A stretch of DNA of 64,000 nt, taken from assembly GCF_000004825.1 (NCBI RefSeq), contig NW_008805071.1:1178001-1242000 (forward strand), written 5' to 3'. The position numbers were made by a program, and so were the translations under genes. Shown one piece after another: positions 46,185 to 56,707 of this stretch. The notes under the pieces were generated by a model. That model worked only from the letters and a program-made list of their open reading frames with translations, had not been told where the DNA came from and did no database searches. This stretch comes from Heterostelium album PN500. Taxonomy: Eukaryota > Evosea > Eumycetozoa > Acytosteliales > Acytosteliaceae. How positions within the stretch are numbered: the first letter of the stretch is position 1; the number at the start of each line of letters is the position of its first letter.

Positions 46185-46631
46185 GTAAGTAATTTTTAAA
46201 AACCAAAAAAATCAATTTGACTTTCAATCGTCCGTCCTATGAAGTTACATTCCACACCCCCATTTTACTTAATTAAAATAATTATATGCGAACCAACCAA
46301 AACCACAGCAAACAACACCACACATCATACACACCATACAACTTGTAACACCACCATCTCCTATTTCTTAGAGAGAAATCTGAGTGGAATCAAAAATAAT
46401 AATTTTAAAATTCTAATTAGAAACAAGTGTTTCGACTTACTGAATATTCAGATTTAAATGAAAATTAATTAAACTTTAACCTTACTTGTATAAATGGACA
46501 TTGAAAGTTAATTGTATTTCAAAAAAAAGATTATCTTAACAAATATCTAACAAACTATTTCCATATAATTTTCTTTTCTTTCACAAATATTCTTTTGTTT
46601 TCTATACCTTTCACAAATATTAATAATTAAT
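46185..46631. other. Possible intron and HMG-CoA reductase promoter
   Basis: C-rich/A-rich DNA with several candidate acceptors (for example CACAG near 46307, CTTAG near 46370). The frame at 46239-46457 has no family signal. No acceptor lies close before the HMG-CoA reductase ATG, so I do not fuse the two. Confidence 0.4.
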
Positions 46632-48284
46632 ATGCCAATTTCAACTCAATATATAAAACAACAACAACATCCAAACAAATATTCAAAATTTCATGATTAT
46701 TATCCAAACAATGATAATGATGATGCTGCTGCTGATTCACTATCAAAATCGATCTATCCAATTCATCAAAATTTTGAATTCATTCATTCCGAACAAAAGA
46801 ATTATAAACCACCATCCTGTGTAAAAGAGGAAACTCCAAAGAATGTAAAGAATGGAAATGTTGAGAATCTCAGTGACGAGGAGATCATTTCAATGGTAGA
46901 TAGAGGAGAGATCCAACCACACAACCTCGAGGTTCGTCTTCCAAATAACTTTACTCGTGCAGTTGGTATCCGTCGTAAATTGTTGGCACGTGATCTCGGA
47001 AAGGAGCACCAACGTGCTCTCCACGCACAAGCAGTTGTCGCCGCCGCCGAAAAGGCTGCCACCTCTGGTGAAGACCCAGCCAGCATTCCCACCGTCGTCC
47101 CACCACCATCCGATATCGATTTCAATCGTTCCATCTCCAACTTGCCATTGGATCACTACGATTACACCAAGGTTTTGGGTGCCTGTTGCGAGAATATCAT
47201 CGGTTACATTCCAATTCCAGTCGGTGTTGCCGGACCGTTGTTGTTGGACGGTAAGCTCGTCTCCATCCCAATGGCCACTACCGAAGGTTGTTTGGTTGCC
47301 AGTACTCACCGTGGTTGCAAAGCCATCACCAAGTCGGGTGGTGCCCGTTCGGTCATCCTCCAGAACGGTATGACCAGAGCACCAGTCTGTCGTTTCCCAT
47401 CGGTTGTCCGTGCCGCCGAGTTGAAGTCATGGATTGAAAACCAAGAAAACTTCTACCAAATCGCTTCCGCCTTCAATTCGACCTCGCGTTTCGCCCGTCT
47501 CAAGAGTATCAAGGTTGTTATCGCCGGTCGTCTCGTCTACTTGCGTTTCAAGTCGAGCACAGGTGACGCTATGGGTATGAACATGGTCAGCAAAGGTGTA
47601 GAGAAAGCCCTCGAGGTGATTGGAGAATACTTCCCAGAGATGGAAGTCCTTTCACTTTCTGGAAATCTCTGTACCGACAAGAAACCATCGGCTATCAACT
47701 GGTTGGAGGGTCGTGGAAAGAGTGTCGTCTGTGAGGCCACCATCTCTGGTGACATTGTCCGTGACGTACTCAAGACCGACATCCCATCGTTGGTAGCATT
47801 GAACATCGATAAGAATTTGATTGGTTCGGCAATGGCCGGATCCATCGGTGGATTCAACGCTCACGCCTCCAACATCGTCACTGCACTCTACATGGCAACC
47901 GGTCAAGATCCAGCTCAGAATGTCGAGTCTTCCAATTGTATCACTTTGATGGAACCAACCAACGACGGTAAGGATCTCTACATTTCCGTAACAATGCCAT
48001 CGATTGAAGTCGGAACCGTTGGAGGTGGAACCCATCTTCCAGCACAAGCTGCCTGCCTTGATTTGCTCAAGGTTCGTGGTGCCAATGTCGAGCGTCCAGG
48101 TTCTAACTCTGAGCAATTGGCCAGAGTAGTTGCCGGTGCTGTTATGGCTGGTGAACTTTCCCTGATGTCCGCACTTGCTGCCGGTCATTTAGTCCGAAGT
48201 CACCTTCAACACAACAGAAAGGCCGATCCAAAGCCACAGGCTGACACCATTTCAATGAGCCACAACCTTCCACATTCTGATTAA
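46632..48284 (+). CDS. HMG-CoA reductase, class I
   Basis: Single exon, 550 aa. It reduces HMG-CoA to mevalonate with two NADPH, the committed step of sterol and isoprenoid synthesis. Catalytic parts: [13 protein letters not shown], the TTEGCLVAS glutamate, [11 protein letters not shown] (NADPH site), the lysine in [11 protein letters not shown], the aspartate in GQDPAQN and the histidine in [12 protein letters not shown]. The N-terminal 70 residues are hydrophilic and Asn/Asp/His-rich; no membrane segment is seen, unlike animal and yeast enzymes with an ER anchor. After HNR the AMPK-regulated serine of animals is a lysine (HNRKAD), so that control is lacking. Codon use is markedly GC-rich. 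Confidence 0.95.
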   Translation: MPISTQYIKQQQHPNKYSKFHDYYPNNDNDDAAADSLSKSIYPIHQNFEFIHSEQKNYKPPSCVKEETPKNVKNGNVENLSDEEIISMVDRGEIQPHNLEVRLPNNFTRAVGIRRKLLARDLGKEHQRALHAQAVVAAAEKAATSGEDPASIPTVVPPPSDIDFNRSISNLPLDHYDYTKVLGACCENIIGYIPIPVGVAGPLLLDGKLVSIPMATTEGCLVASTHRGCKAITKSGGARSVILQNGMTRAPVCRFPSVVRAAELKSWIENQENFYQIASAFNSTSRFARLKSIKVVIAGRLVYLRFKSSTGDAMGMNMVSKGVEKALEVIGEYFPEMEVLSLSGNLCTDKKPSAINWLEGRGKSVVCEATISGDIVRDVLKTDIPSLVALNIDKNLIGSAMAGSIGGFNAHASNIVTALYMATGQDPAQNVESSNCITLMEPTNDGKDLYISVTMPSIEVGTVGGGTHLPAQAACLDLLKVRGANVERPGSNSEQLARVVAGAVMAGELSLMSALAAGHLVRSHLQHNRKADPKPQADTISMSHNLPHSD

Positions 48285-50395
48285 TTCAGAAAACAAACAA
48301 ACAAACAAACACACCTTTTTCTTTTAATCATTTATTTCTAAAAACAACATGACACTTTCACCACCTTTGCCACCTATCAACTTCACCTCACCTTTATCTC
48401 CTATTGTTTTTCTTTTATTTCCTTTTTTTTCTCAACTCATTGGCAATATATCTCCATTAGCCACAAACACCACACATCCTATAAAGTTGAAGAGTTTGTT
48501 ATTTTTTTCAATTTGGAAAAATGTAAATCAAAACAAATCTATATCACACACCGCTATAGTATACTCGAGTTTAATTAAGATTCAATTCGACAGTCGATCT
48601 TAATTTTCACAAGCTTGCTTTTGATCTACACCAAAAAATACCAACAAACAAAACAACTTCACACATTCCTATAACCTTTCAAACTCACAATTCAATTCAA
48701 CAAAAAATAACAGAATGAAGAACAAAACAACAACAGGTCAGTGGCGCAACACACATACAATTTCAAAAACAAAAAAAACACCTATTTTTCAAAAGAGAGC
48801 TTTCAATATAGATCTTCCTCAATCATTTACAATGATTTTAAATAAATAAAATTGGTGATGACTTTGGAGATTACTCTGGAGTATCTCTACAGAAAGATAG
48901 GACTTTACAATCTATTCAATTTTTGAAGCAATGGTGAGGCTTTTTCTTTTAAAAAAAAAACAAAAAATGACACCTATTGATTGATTATTGATTTTGTGTC
49001 ACTGCTTTATTGATTTATAAATTGTACCAATTATAGAAATGGCCAGGAATTTGTACCCATCTTTAAAGTTGTTTTTCTAACAAAAATCAAAATCAATAAA
49101 AAAAGAAATTTGTGTTGAGTGTGGGTGGTGTTAGGTCATATTTCTTGCTGATTGTTGGGCTGGGCACTTGTGATCAATGCACCACACCACAATTATTAAT
49201 TAAAAATTTAAAGTTTTGTTAATGAGCACATTAAAAAAAAATTATTTGAATTCATTTTGGTGTTTTTTTCTTTGCAAATGCCATGATTCTGAAAAGAAAA
49301 CTATCCTTTTAAAGTATTTTGCTCCTAGATTTAAATCTCTATTTAAATTACCTGTAACACATATTTCTCATCAAACAGCAGCGTTGGACAGTGGTAACAC
49401 CCCACCACCTCACTGACACCACCACCACCATCACCACAACCATTTCAATCTGTCTCAAAACAATGAATGTCCAAAAAAACCACCACCAAACAACAAAAAA
49501 TATATGCGAGTGTTCTCTGGATGGAGCTGACCTCCAGCTCCTACAAATTTGAAAACAACAACAACAACATTTAAATTTCTAATCAGCTGCAATGATGACA
49601 ATGATCCATATATCGATTTATTAAAGTTTGGTTGGCTGCTTCACACCTTATCTTAGTAGCACAACAACAAATGAAAGAATGAAAGTAAAAGTACCCCCAC
49701 ACACACACAAACACGCACGCACTCACCTCACCTCAACTCACTCACTTACCACATTTAATTCAACTTGAATTCATAAAGTTGTTGGCAGCTTGCCTCAGCC
49801 ATGAATGATGATGATCATTCATCCATGCTCTACCCTTTTTGTCATATTTTTACACTTACAACAAACAGCTACAACACAACTAAAACACAACAAACAAGTA
49901 CCACAACTATACAATATTTAATACTTTTATTCGACCAAACCACATCACATACCTTCCTGGTGTTTTGTTTCTACACTTTTCCCCCAACATCTAAACTCTG
50001 GCACTATATGAGGGAGGTACTTCTAAGTTAATATATAGAACAGTTACTACTTTCAGTTTATAAGTTTTACAAAGAATGGTTTGAAAAATGGGTAGAGTAA
50101 ATCTTCAATCTCTTGGACTTTTATCAATCTAATACTCCCAGATTACTCAAACTTTGAAGGTGTAAGTTGTATACTTTGAAAAAGAATGAACCATAGGATG
50201 ATTGGAATTGATTTGGGGGAATTAGAAATGTATAAATAGGACCAACTTTTGGAATTATTTGTATTCAACAAATATAATAAACAACAACAAATTTCACAAT
50301 ATTATAAAATTTTAATTCTACATCTTTGTAAATACATTTTCCTGTTTATTCAAACACACACACATATATATACTATTATAATATTTCATTAAAAA
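48285..50395. other. Long gene-free stretch, C-rich and G-poor on the plus strand
   Basis: 2.1 kb with no convincing gene. The plus strand has many CA, CAC and ACAAC runs and few G, in contrast with the symmetric A/T of other spacers here. Frames at 48349, 49216 and 49801 (+) are compositional. The skew would fit a long non-coding transcript or 3' UTR read from the plus strand. The right end holds the promoter of the GDSL-like gene. Confidence 0.5.
50231..50238 (+). promoter_or_regulatory. TATA box of the GDSL-like gene
   Basis: TATAAATA 158 bp upstream of the ATG, preceded by a G run (GATTTGGGGG, about 50209-50218) that could bind a G-rich element factor. Confidence 0.45.
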
Positions 50396-51726
50396 ATGTA
50401 CATTAAATCTATATTTTTAACTTTATATATCTTACATATGATGACAGCATATGCTGCATTACCATCATGTATTTCCGGAACCACATCAAGCAATCCTACC
50501 TATGCCAAAGATGTTTACTTTAGTGTAACATAACATTCCATACAAAAATGGTTTACCTTAAAACAAATTAAATATACTTCATCAATTGATATATATTTAA
50601 TCCAACTTTCAATTATTATTATAAGTTGGTTGGAAATATAATAGTTATAACTATTATAAAATGGATTCTTAGATTAATCCAAAGATTGAACAATATTTTT
50701 TGAAAAGATATACTAATAGTTTGATTCAGGATATTAAAATGTTATTTTCACTCGGTGATACTGTAACCGCTGGTTTCTTGGCTGGTGATTCATCACCATT
50801 GTCAACCAATGAGTATCGTGGATTCTCTTATGTAACAGGTAACCAAACCGATGCCTGGACTCTTAATAACTTTGTAACACAGTCCGCTGCTACACTTACA
50901 GGTGGTTCCGTCAATCTGTTGAACGGAGCACGTCCAGCCGGTACCTACTATTCATCGTACGACGGTTTCAACGGTGCCACCAAGGGCAGTGAAGACTATA
51001 TCAACGGTGAGTTGAACTTTGTTGTCAACCAAGCCAACAACAAGGTAGGCTCAACCAATGTAAGTAGCCAATGGAAAATGGTAACCATGTACCTCGGTCT
51101 CTTCAAAGCCTGCACCATGTGTCAAACCACACAGGCTGCCTACCAAACCAATCCAACTTTCTGGGGTTCCTACTATTATGAATTGATTGAAAACATCACA
51201 ACTACTTTCAATCAAAAAACAATGATTAACATGGTTGGATTACCAAAGATCTCTCAATGTAAGTGTTTGTTTTAGTTTTGAAATCATTAAAAAAATTTGT
51301 AATATTAACTATTATTATTTGTATACAGTTTATTCATCTACTGCCTCTGCATGTAAATCCTACAATCAAGCTAATAATATTTGTCCATGTTTGTGGTCTC
51401 AGTCCACTTCTACTTTGGATAGTATCATTACTGCCGCCAACACTGGAATGAAGAATGCCATTTCAACCTGGAAGTCTAGTGTCGACCAAACCACCACAAC
51501 CGTTGGAATCACTTACCAGCCATTCTTGGTCGATACTGTTTTCGCATCGACATCACTCTCGAGCGTTGACTGCTTCCATCCCAATGTTGACGGTCAAAAG
51601 CTGATGACCATAGGACTCTGGAACAACATTCGTCAGAGCACCAAATCGACATCGGTAACTAGCAGTACCTCGATGGTATGTGGATCACCATACGCTGCAA
51701 TCTACAGTACCACTTCATCCTATTAA
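50396..51726 (+). CDS. Secreted GDSL/phospholipase B1-like protein with Thr at the nucleophile site
   Basis: Three exons: 50396-50524, 50673-51258, 51329-51726, giving 370 aa. Exon 1 supplies the signal peptide. Block I reads SLGDTVTAGF where PLB1/GDSL lipases have GDS[L/I/V]TAG: the catalytic Ser is Thr (codon ACT). The other blocks remain: the TNEYRGFSYVTG segment, MYLGLFKACTMC, PCLWSQST and SSVDCFHPNVDGQ with the Asp-x-x-His pair. The end is Ser/Thr-rich. So either a weak threonine esterase or a lipid-binding pseudo-enzyme. The first exon was included because it gives the only signal peptide in phase. Confidence 0.85.
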
Positions 51727-52246
51727 TAGAAAATAGGCAGCCTTCTATTTGTTTCTGTAAAATTTAAATTTTCATATCAAACTCAACCTTGAGTTTCCAC
51801 TTGTACATACAAATCAACCAACCAACTGCAACTTATCGAATTACCAACTTGTTTAAACAAAATTGTATTATATTATAATTCTCTCACACACTTATAGGTT
51901 CGAATCGAATATCCTACATACCTATCACCACCTTTCACTTTTCTTGATTAATCTTTCAACTGTTTCTGTAAAACATTCACAAAATAAAGTTAGCTTTGTG
52001 TGTCATGTTTGACACATAGTATTTTTACAAATTTAAATTTCTAATAATACATTATTATAACTATTAACTTTGATCATGGTGAAGAAGACCAAAATGAGAA
52101 CACGAGTAAAAATGATTGGCGCGCAAACTTTTGTTTTTTTTTTTAAATGTTCAAAATCAAATATTTTAAATAAACAACGTTACATTGTTTGTAAATATAA
52201 TTTTGTATATATATACATTAAATAATAATAAATAGAATAGATAGAT
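51727..52246. other. Intergenic region with an isolated B-box-like sequence
   Basis: Spacer between two plus-strand genes. GGTTCGAATC at 51897-51906 matches a tRNA B box but has no A box or cloverleaf around it. Confidence 0.45.
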
Positions 52247-53305
52247 ATGTTTTCATCAGCAAAGAGTGATGCATTATTACCATGGGTAGAGAAATATAGA
52301 CCAAAAGAAATAAAAGATATCGTAGGAAATGAAGAGACTGTTTCAAGATTAGAGAGTATATCAATGGATGGTAATCTACCAAATATTATTATATCTGTAG
52401 GTTTATTAGTTGTTATATAAAAATGATGATGATCTTTTAACTTAGTTCTAATGATTGTTAATAAAAAGGGTCCACCTGGTACAGGTAAAACAACAAGTAT
52501 TCTATGTTTAGCACAACAATTGCTTGGTCCAAACTATAAAGAAGCTGTATATGAATTGAATGCATCTGACGATCGTACTCTAGACGTTGTTCGTGATAAG
52601 ATAAAGACGTTTGCACAGACAAAGGTTACTTTGCCGCCTGGACGTCACAAGATTATCATTCTGGACGAAGCCGACAGTATGACATCCGGTGCACAACAAG
52701 CGTTGCGTCGTATCATGGAGATCTACTCCTCGACGACACGTTTCGCACTGGCTTGCAACCAGTCGTCAAAGATCATCGAACCGATACAATCGCGTTGCGC
52801 AGTGTTGCGATACACTCGTTTGACGGACGCGCAAGTTCTCAAGCGTTTGCGTGAGGTCATCGAAGCAGAGAAGGTGCCATACACCGACGACGGTCTCGAA
52901 GCACTGATATTCACGGCGGAGGGTGACATGCGTCAGGCACTCAACAACTTGCAGTCGACGTTCACCGGTTTCGAGATGGTCAGTGGCGACAACGTCTTTA
53001 GGGTGTGTGACCAGCCGCACCCGATGATCGTGCAGATGACACTGAAGCACTGTGCCGACGGTCGTTTCGAAGACGCCTTCAAGAACACCAAAGATCTCTG
53101 GGATAAAGGTTACAGTTCGATGGATATCATCTCAACGTTCTTCAAGGTCGCCAAGACACTCGACATGCCAGAGTACCAAAAGTTAGAGTTTATCAAAGAG
53201 ATTGGTTTCACAAATCTTCGTATCACACAAGGTGTCAATTCATTATTACAACTGTCTGCTCTTCTTTCAAGATTATGTTTAATTACATATCAAATGAAGA
53301 AATAG
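52247..53305 (+). CDS. rfc2: Replication factor C subunit 2 (yeast Rfc4 type)
   Basis: Two exons, 52247-52396 and 52469-53305, giving 328 aa. It is an AAA+ subunit of the clamp loader that opens PCNA at primer ends, also used in the Ctf18, Elg1 and Rad24 variants. Seen: [17 protein letters not shown] (RFC box II), Walker [11 protein letters not shown] at the splice, ELNASDDR, Walker [12 protein letters not shown], the arginine-finger motif SRC, sensor 2 region [13 protein letters not shown] and the C-terminal collar. Match to RFC2 rather than RFC4 or RFC5 rests on the stretch [18 protein letters not shown] and on [10 protein letters not shown]. The start ATG is the first in frame. Confidence 0.94.
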
Positions 53306-53444
53306 AATGAAATAATAATAATAAAATAATAATAATTTAAGTAAATTTAAACATTTGTTTTGTTTGTTTGTTTTGTTTTGTTTGTTTTTAATAATAATAA
53401 TAATAATTATAGTATTAATAATACTATTTCAAAATCAAATTAAT

Positions 53445-53920
53445 TTATTGTACAACAACGAATATCTTATTGTTTGAAATAGTGATTACAAAGGTTTGAT
53501 CTGAATAAATAACTGTTTTTGTGATAATAGAAATAGGTTTGGTTAGTCAATTGTGAATCACAGTGCTAAAGTTTAATCGATTGTTGTTCTCAAAAACATA
53601 CTTGATAATCTCTTAAAATCTTGTTTGGTAGATGTAGTGATAAAGTTGACATCTTGTAACATCGATAGAATTGTCTTTGCAAAATCTTTTCCTTCTGATT
53701 GTAATGTACCTGCGCTCTATAATATGACGATAGTAGATAGATAGATAGATGAATGTTAATGAATGATATACATTATTATTGTTATTATTACGGTGACAAT
53801 GATATGATAATGATCATCATTCACCAACAAGTTAGATAATAATCATACAGATAGAATATTTGCTTCGGTGTCCAAAGTCATTGAACCTTTGAAATCTTTA
53901 AGAATATCAGCTTCACTCAT
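53445..53920 (-). CDS. lamtor4: LAMTOR4 homologue, Ragulator subunit
   Basis: Three small exons: 53849-53920, 53602-53716, 53445-53512, giving 84 aa. Each is too short to appear as a long frame. The joined protein begins MSEADILKDFKGSMTLDTEA and has SAGTLQSEGKDFAKTILSML, TKQDFKRLS and IIYSDQTFVITISNNKIFVV. The last two parts match the human FKRLSVVF...LLVTVSGQRVFVV block of the roadblock-like fold closely. LAMTOR4 pairs with LAMTOR5 in the lysosomal Ragulator scaffold that holds Rag GTPases and supports TORC1 control. Introns have GTATG donors and pyrimidine-rich acceptors, and phases agree. Confidence 0.85.
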
Positions 53921-54615
53921 TCTCTTTTATGTTTATATATATATATTATTTATAATATTAGAATATTAAATCAACTTTGATTGTCAATTATCTATATCTT
54001 TTTTGATAGTGTTTATTTTAAAAAAAAAAAATTAAAAAATAAATTCATTAAAAAAATATTTCCATTGACTTTTTTGTTTTCAAGCTTGATTTCGTTTTTA
54101 TTTCAAAATGGAAAGGAAAAGAGTACCTCTATTTTTTTATCTATATTTATCTGATATATAAATATTCAATGAATAATAATGATCAATCAAAATGATTAAT
54201 TAAAACAGTATTAAGTAAAAGTAGTAATTAATACGTATTTCATAATACAGAAATTATCATTTGACAATGAAGTTGATGTAGTGATTAGCATGCTAACTTT
54301 GTCAATATTAAGTATCAAGATCATAAAAATGATCAAGATTAATTTTTCTCTTATTTTGACTGTTAAAAAAAAAAAGAATAAAACACAAGCTTCACCACCC
54401 GATTTCCCATTAATGATGCAAAGTTAATATAAAAAAGGGTTGTATGTGATAAATAAAAGTGGTGGTTTTTTTTTAATTAATCACCTGATTAAAATAAATT
54501 TGTAGTATTTAAAAATAGTTGTAGTAAATAATTTTGTTTAAATTAATTTATATTGTAGATTTATTTATTTAAATATATATAAATATATTTATTTATTTAA
54601 ATAATTTTATTTAGA
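53921..54615. other. Intergenic region between divergent genes
   Basis: Shared upstream DNA of the LAMTOR4 and NRAMP genes. A/T runs, nothing else recognised. Confidence 0.45.
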
Positions 54616-56658
54616 AATGGTGGAAACAGATCCTGCTATCAGTATCAGTAGTAGTAGTAGTAGTAATAGTAGTTGTGGTGGTCTTACGAATATCAATGAA
54701 GAAGATAATTTTAAAAATACCAATAATAATTATTTTGTTTGACCAAGTGGAAACAACTTTTACAATTCCAGAAAGTATTGGTGTAAATAAAATAGAGTTG
54801 ACAGAATCACCCACTTCCACTTCAATCAGTTATGAGTACAATAATTTTAATCTATCGAAAAATGATATTGAACTTATGGATCTAAATGATCGCCACGATG
54901 AAAAGAATGACGAATTCGATTTTTACATCTTTAATGACAAAACATCGAAAAAGAGTAAAAAACAAAAGAATAATAACTATAATAATAAATTCACCAGATA
55001 CTGTAAACTTATCGAGCAAGATGGAGCCGAATCTGAAACAGATCAAACAGTTTTAATACCACAAGAGTATGAAATTAATTTAATAAAAAGTAACAATTTT
55101 TTATTTTTTATTCTAACTTTTTGTTTATCTCTTTTTAGAGAAGGATTTAGTTTCAAAAAATTAGGAAAATATTTAGGTCCTGCTATTTTTGTTTCTATTG
55201 GTTATATGGATCCTGGAAATTGTATGTACAAAACTAAAATTATTAATAAAGGAAACTATATTATTAATAGTTTTCCAAAAAAAATAGGGGCAACTGATTT
55301 ACAAGGAGGTTCTCAATTTGGGTATAGACTACTATGGGTTCTATTGTTTAGTAATATAATGGCATTACTTTTACAATATCTATCGTTTAAGATTGCTTTG
55401 GTAACGAAAAAGGATTTGGCAAGTGTTTGTAAATCTCAATATCCAAGATTGACCAGAATTATTTTGTGGATCATCTGTGAAATTGCTATTACATCAACGG
55501 ATTTGGCAGAGGTAATTGGATCGGCAGTTGGCCTACAGATTCTATTTGGTTTGCCTTTGATAGCAGGTGTTATGATAACAGCATTGGATACTCTGTTGTT
55601 TTTAGCGATTCAAAAGTTTGGAATTAGAAAGTTAGAGTTGGTTGTATTTGGTTTGATGACAATCATTACACTTTGTTTCATAGTGGAGTTGTTCTATGCC
55701 AAGCCCGAAGCAGAAGAGGTCTTCAAGGGATTCATTCCGACACTGACTACAAAATCTGTAGTTGTCGCCACCGGTATCATTGGTGCTGTTGTAATGCCTC
55801 ACAATTTATTTTTACATTCCGGTGTTGTTAAGTCTAGAAAAGTAGGTGATACCAATCAATCGATAACCGAAGCCATTAAATATAATACAATCGATACCGT
55901 TATTGCTTTGAATGGAGCATTCTTTGTGAATGCTTCTATTATTATTTTGGCAGCAGCAGTTTTCTATAAGCATAATATCGAAGTAACACAACTTCAAGAT
56001 GCCTATAAGCTACTGGGTGATATGGTTGGAGCAAGAGTAGCATCTATTCTATTTGGTGTAGGATTACTTTGTGCTGGCCAAGCATCAACTATAACCGGTA
56101 CTTTAGCAGGTCAAATTGTAATGGAAGGTTTCATAGATCTTAAAGTATCACCATGGATTCGAAGATTGACAACTCGATTGTTAGCAATCATTCCAGCAGT
56201 GATTGTTATTTCATTGATGGGCGAAGAAATGACCTACGATTTATTGATTCTCTCTCAGGTTCTTCTTTCACTTGCACTTCCATTCGCAATTATTCCATTG
56301 ATTCAATTTACAGCAGATCAAGAAATAATGCAAGAATTTAAAAATTCTAAACTTGTAAGTAAACTATTTTAATTTTGTTATTCATTTAAACTTCACACTG
56401 ACTCTCTATGTCAATTTCGAAAAATAGGTAATAATTGTATCTTGGTTAATTGCATTATTTATTATTTCATTAAATTTATTGACGATTGTGGAAATTGTAA
56501 AAGGTTTATTGGAATTCAGCTTTGCAGCCAAGATTGTCAGTATTACAATACTGATACCACTCATTGCATTCCTACTCTTATTCTTAATCTGGATTGTTTT
56601 GTACAAACAATTAAGTTCAATTTTAAATAGATTATTAAATCAATGTCCAAGATTATAA
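54616..56658 (+). CDS. NRAMP-family divalent metal transporter (proto-Nramp type)
   Basis: Exons: 5' part to 55066, then 55139-55221, 55288-56354, 56428-56658. From the ATG at 54696 this gives 583 aa; an upstream ATG at 54616 opens a different frame (see findings). NRAMP proteins carry Mn2+ and Fe2+ with protons. Seen: TM1 metal site [22 protein letters not shown], made by splicing out the second intron, and TM6 AVVMPHNLFLHSGVVKSR with MPHN. The last exon adds the final TM helices. [10 protein letters not shown] resembles bacterial and proto-Nramp forms more than animal DMT1, as in Dictyostelium NrampB of the contractile vacuole. The hydrophilic N terminus is about 145 residues. Confidence 0.88.
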
Positions 56659-56707
56659 ATAATAAAAATGTTTAATTAAATATTTAACTTTTATTTTCAT
56701 CACCAAT

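Noticed and set aside
46239-46457. 72-codon plus-strand frame
   Set aside because: Lies in the presumed intron or promoter, His/Thr/Asn content follows base composition, no domain.
46086-46632. Mitochondrial presequence fused to HMG-CoA reductase by splicing
   Set aside because: No acceptor near the HMG-CoA reductase start gives an open in-frame junction; known enzymes of this family are not mitochondrial.
46802-48188. Several antisense frames of 100-180 codons
   Set aside because: Shadows of HMG-CoA reductase.
49216-50031. Two plus-strand frames of 66 and 76 codons
   Set aside because: In the C-rich gene-free stretch; no signal peptide, domain or splice logic, composition only.
51897-51906. 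Isolated B box GGTTCGAATC
   Set aside because: No A box within 100 bp upstream and no cloverleaf. Solitary B boxes are known near dictyostelid tRNA genes, but no such gene is in reach.
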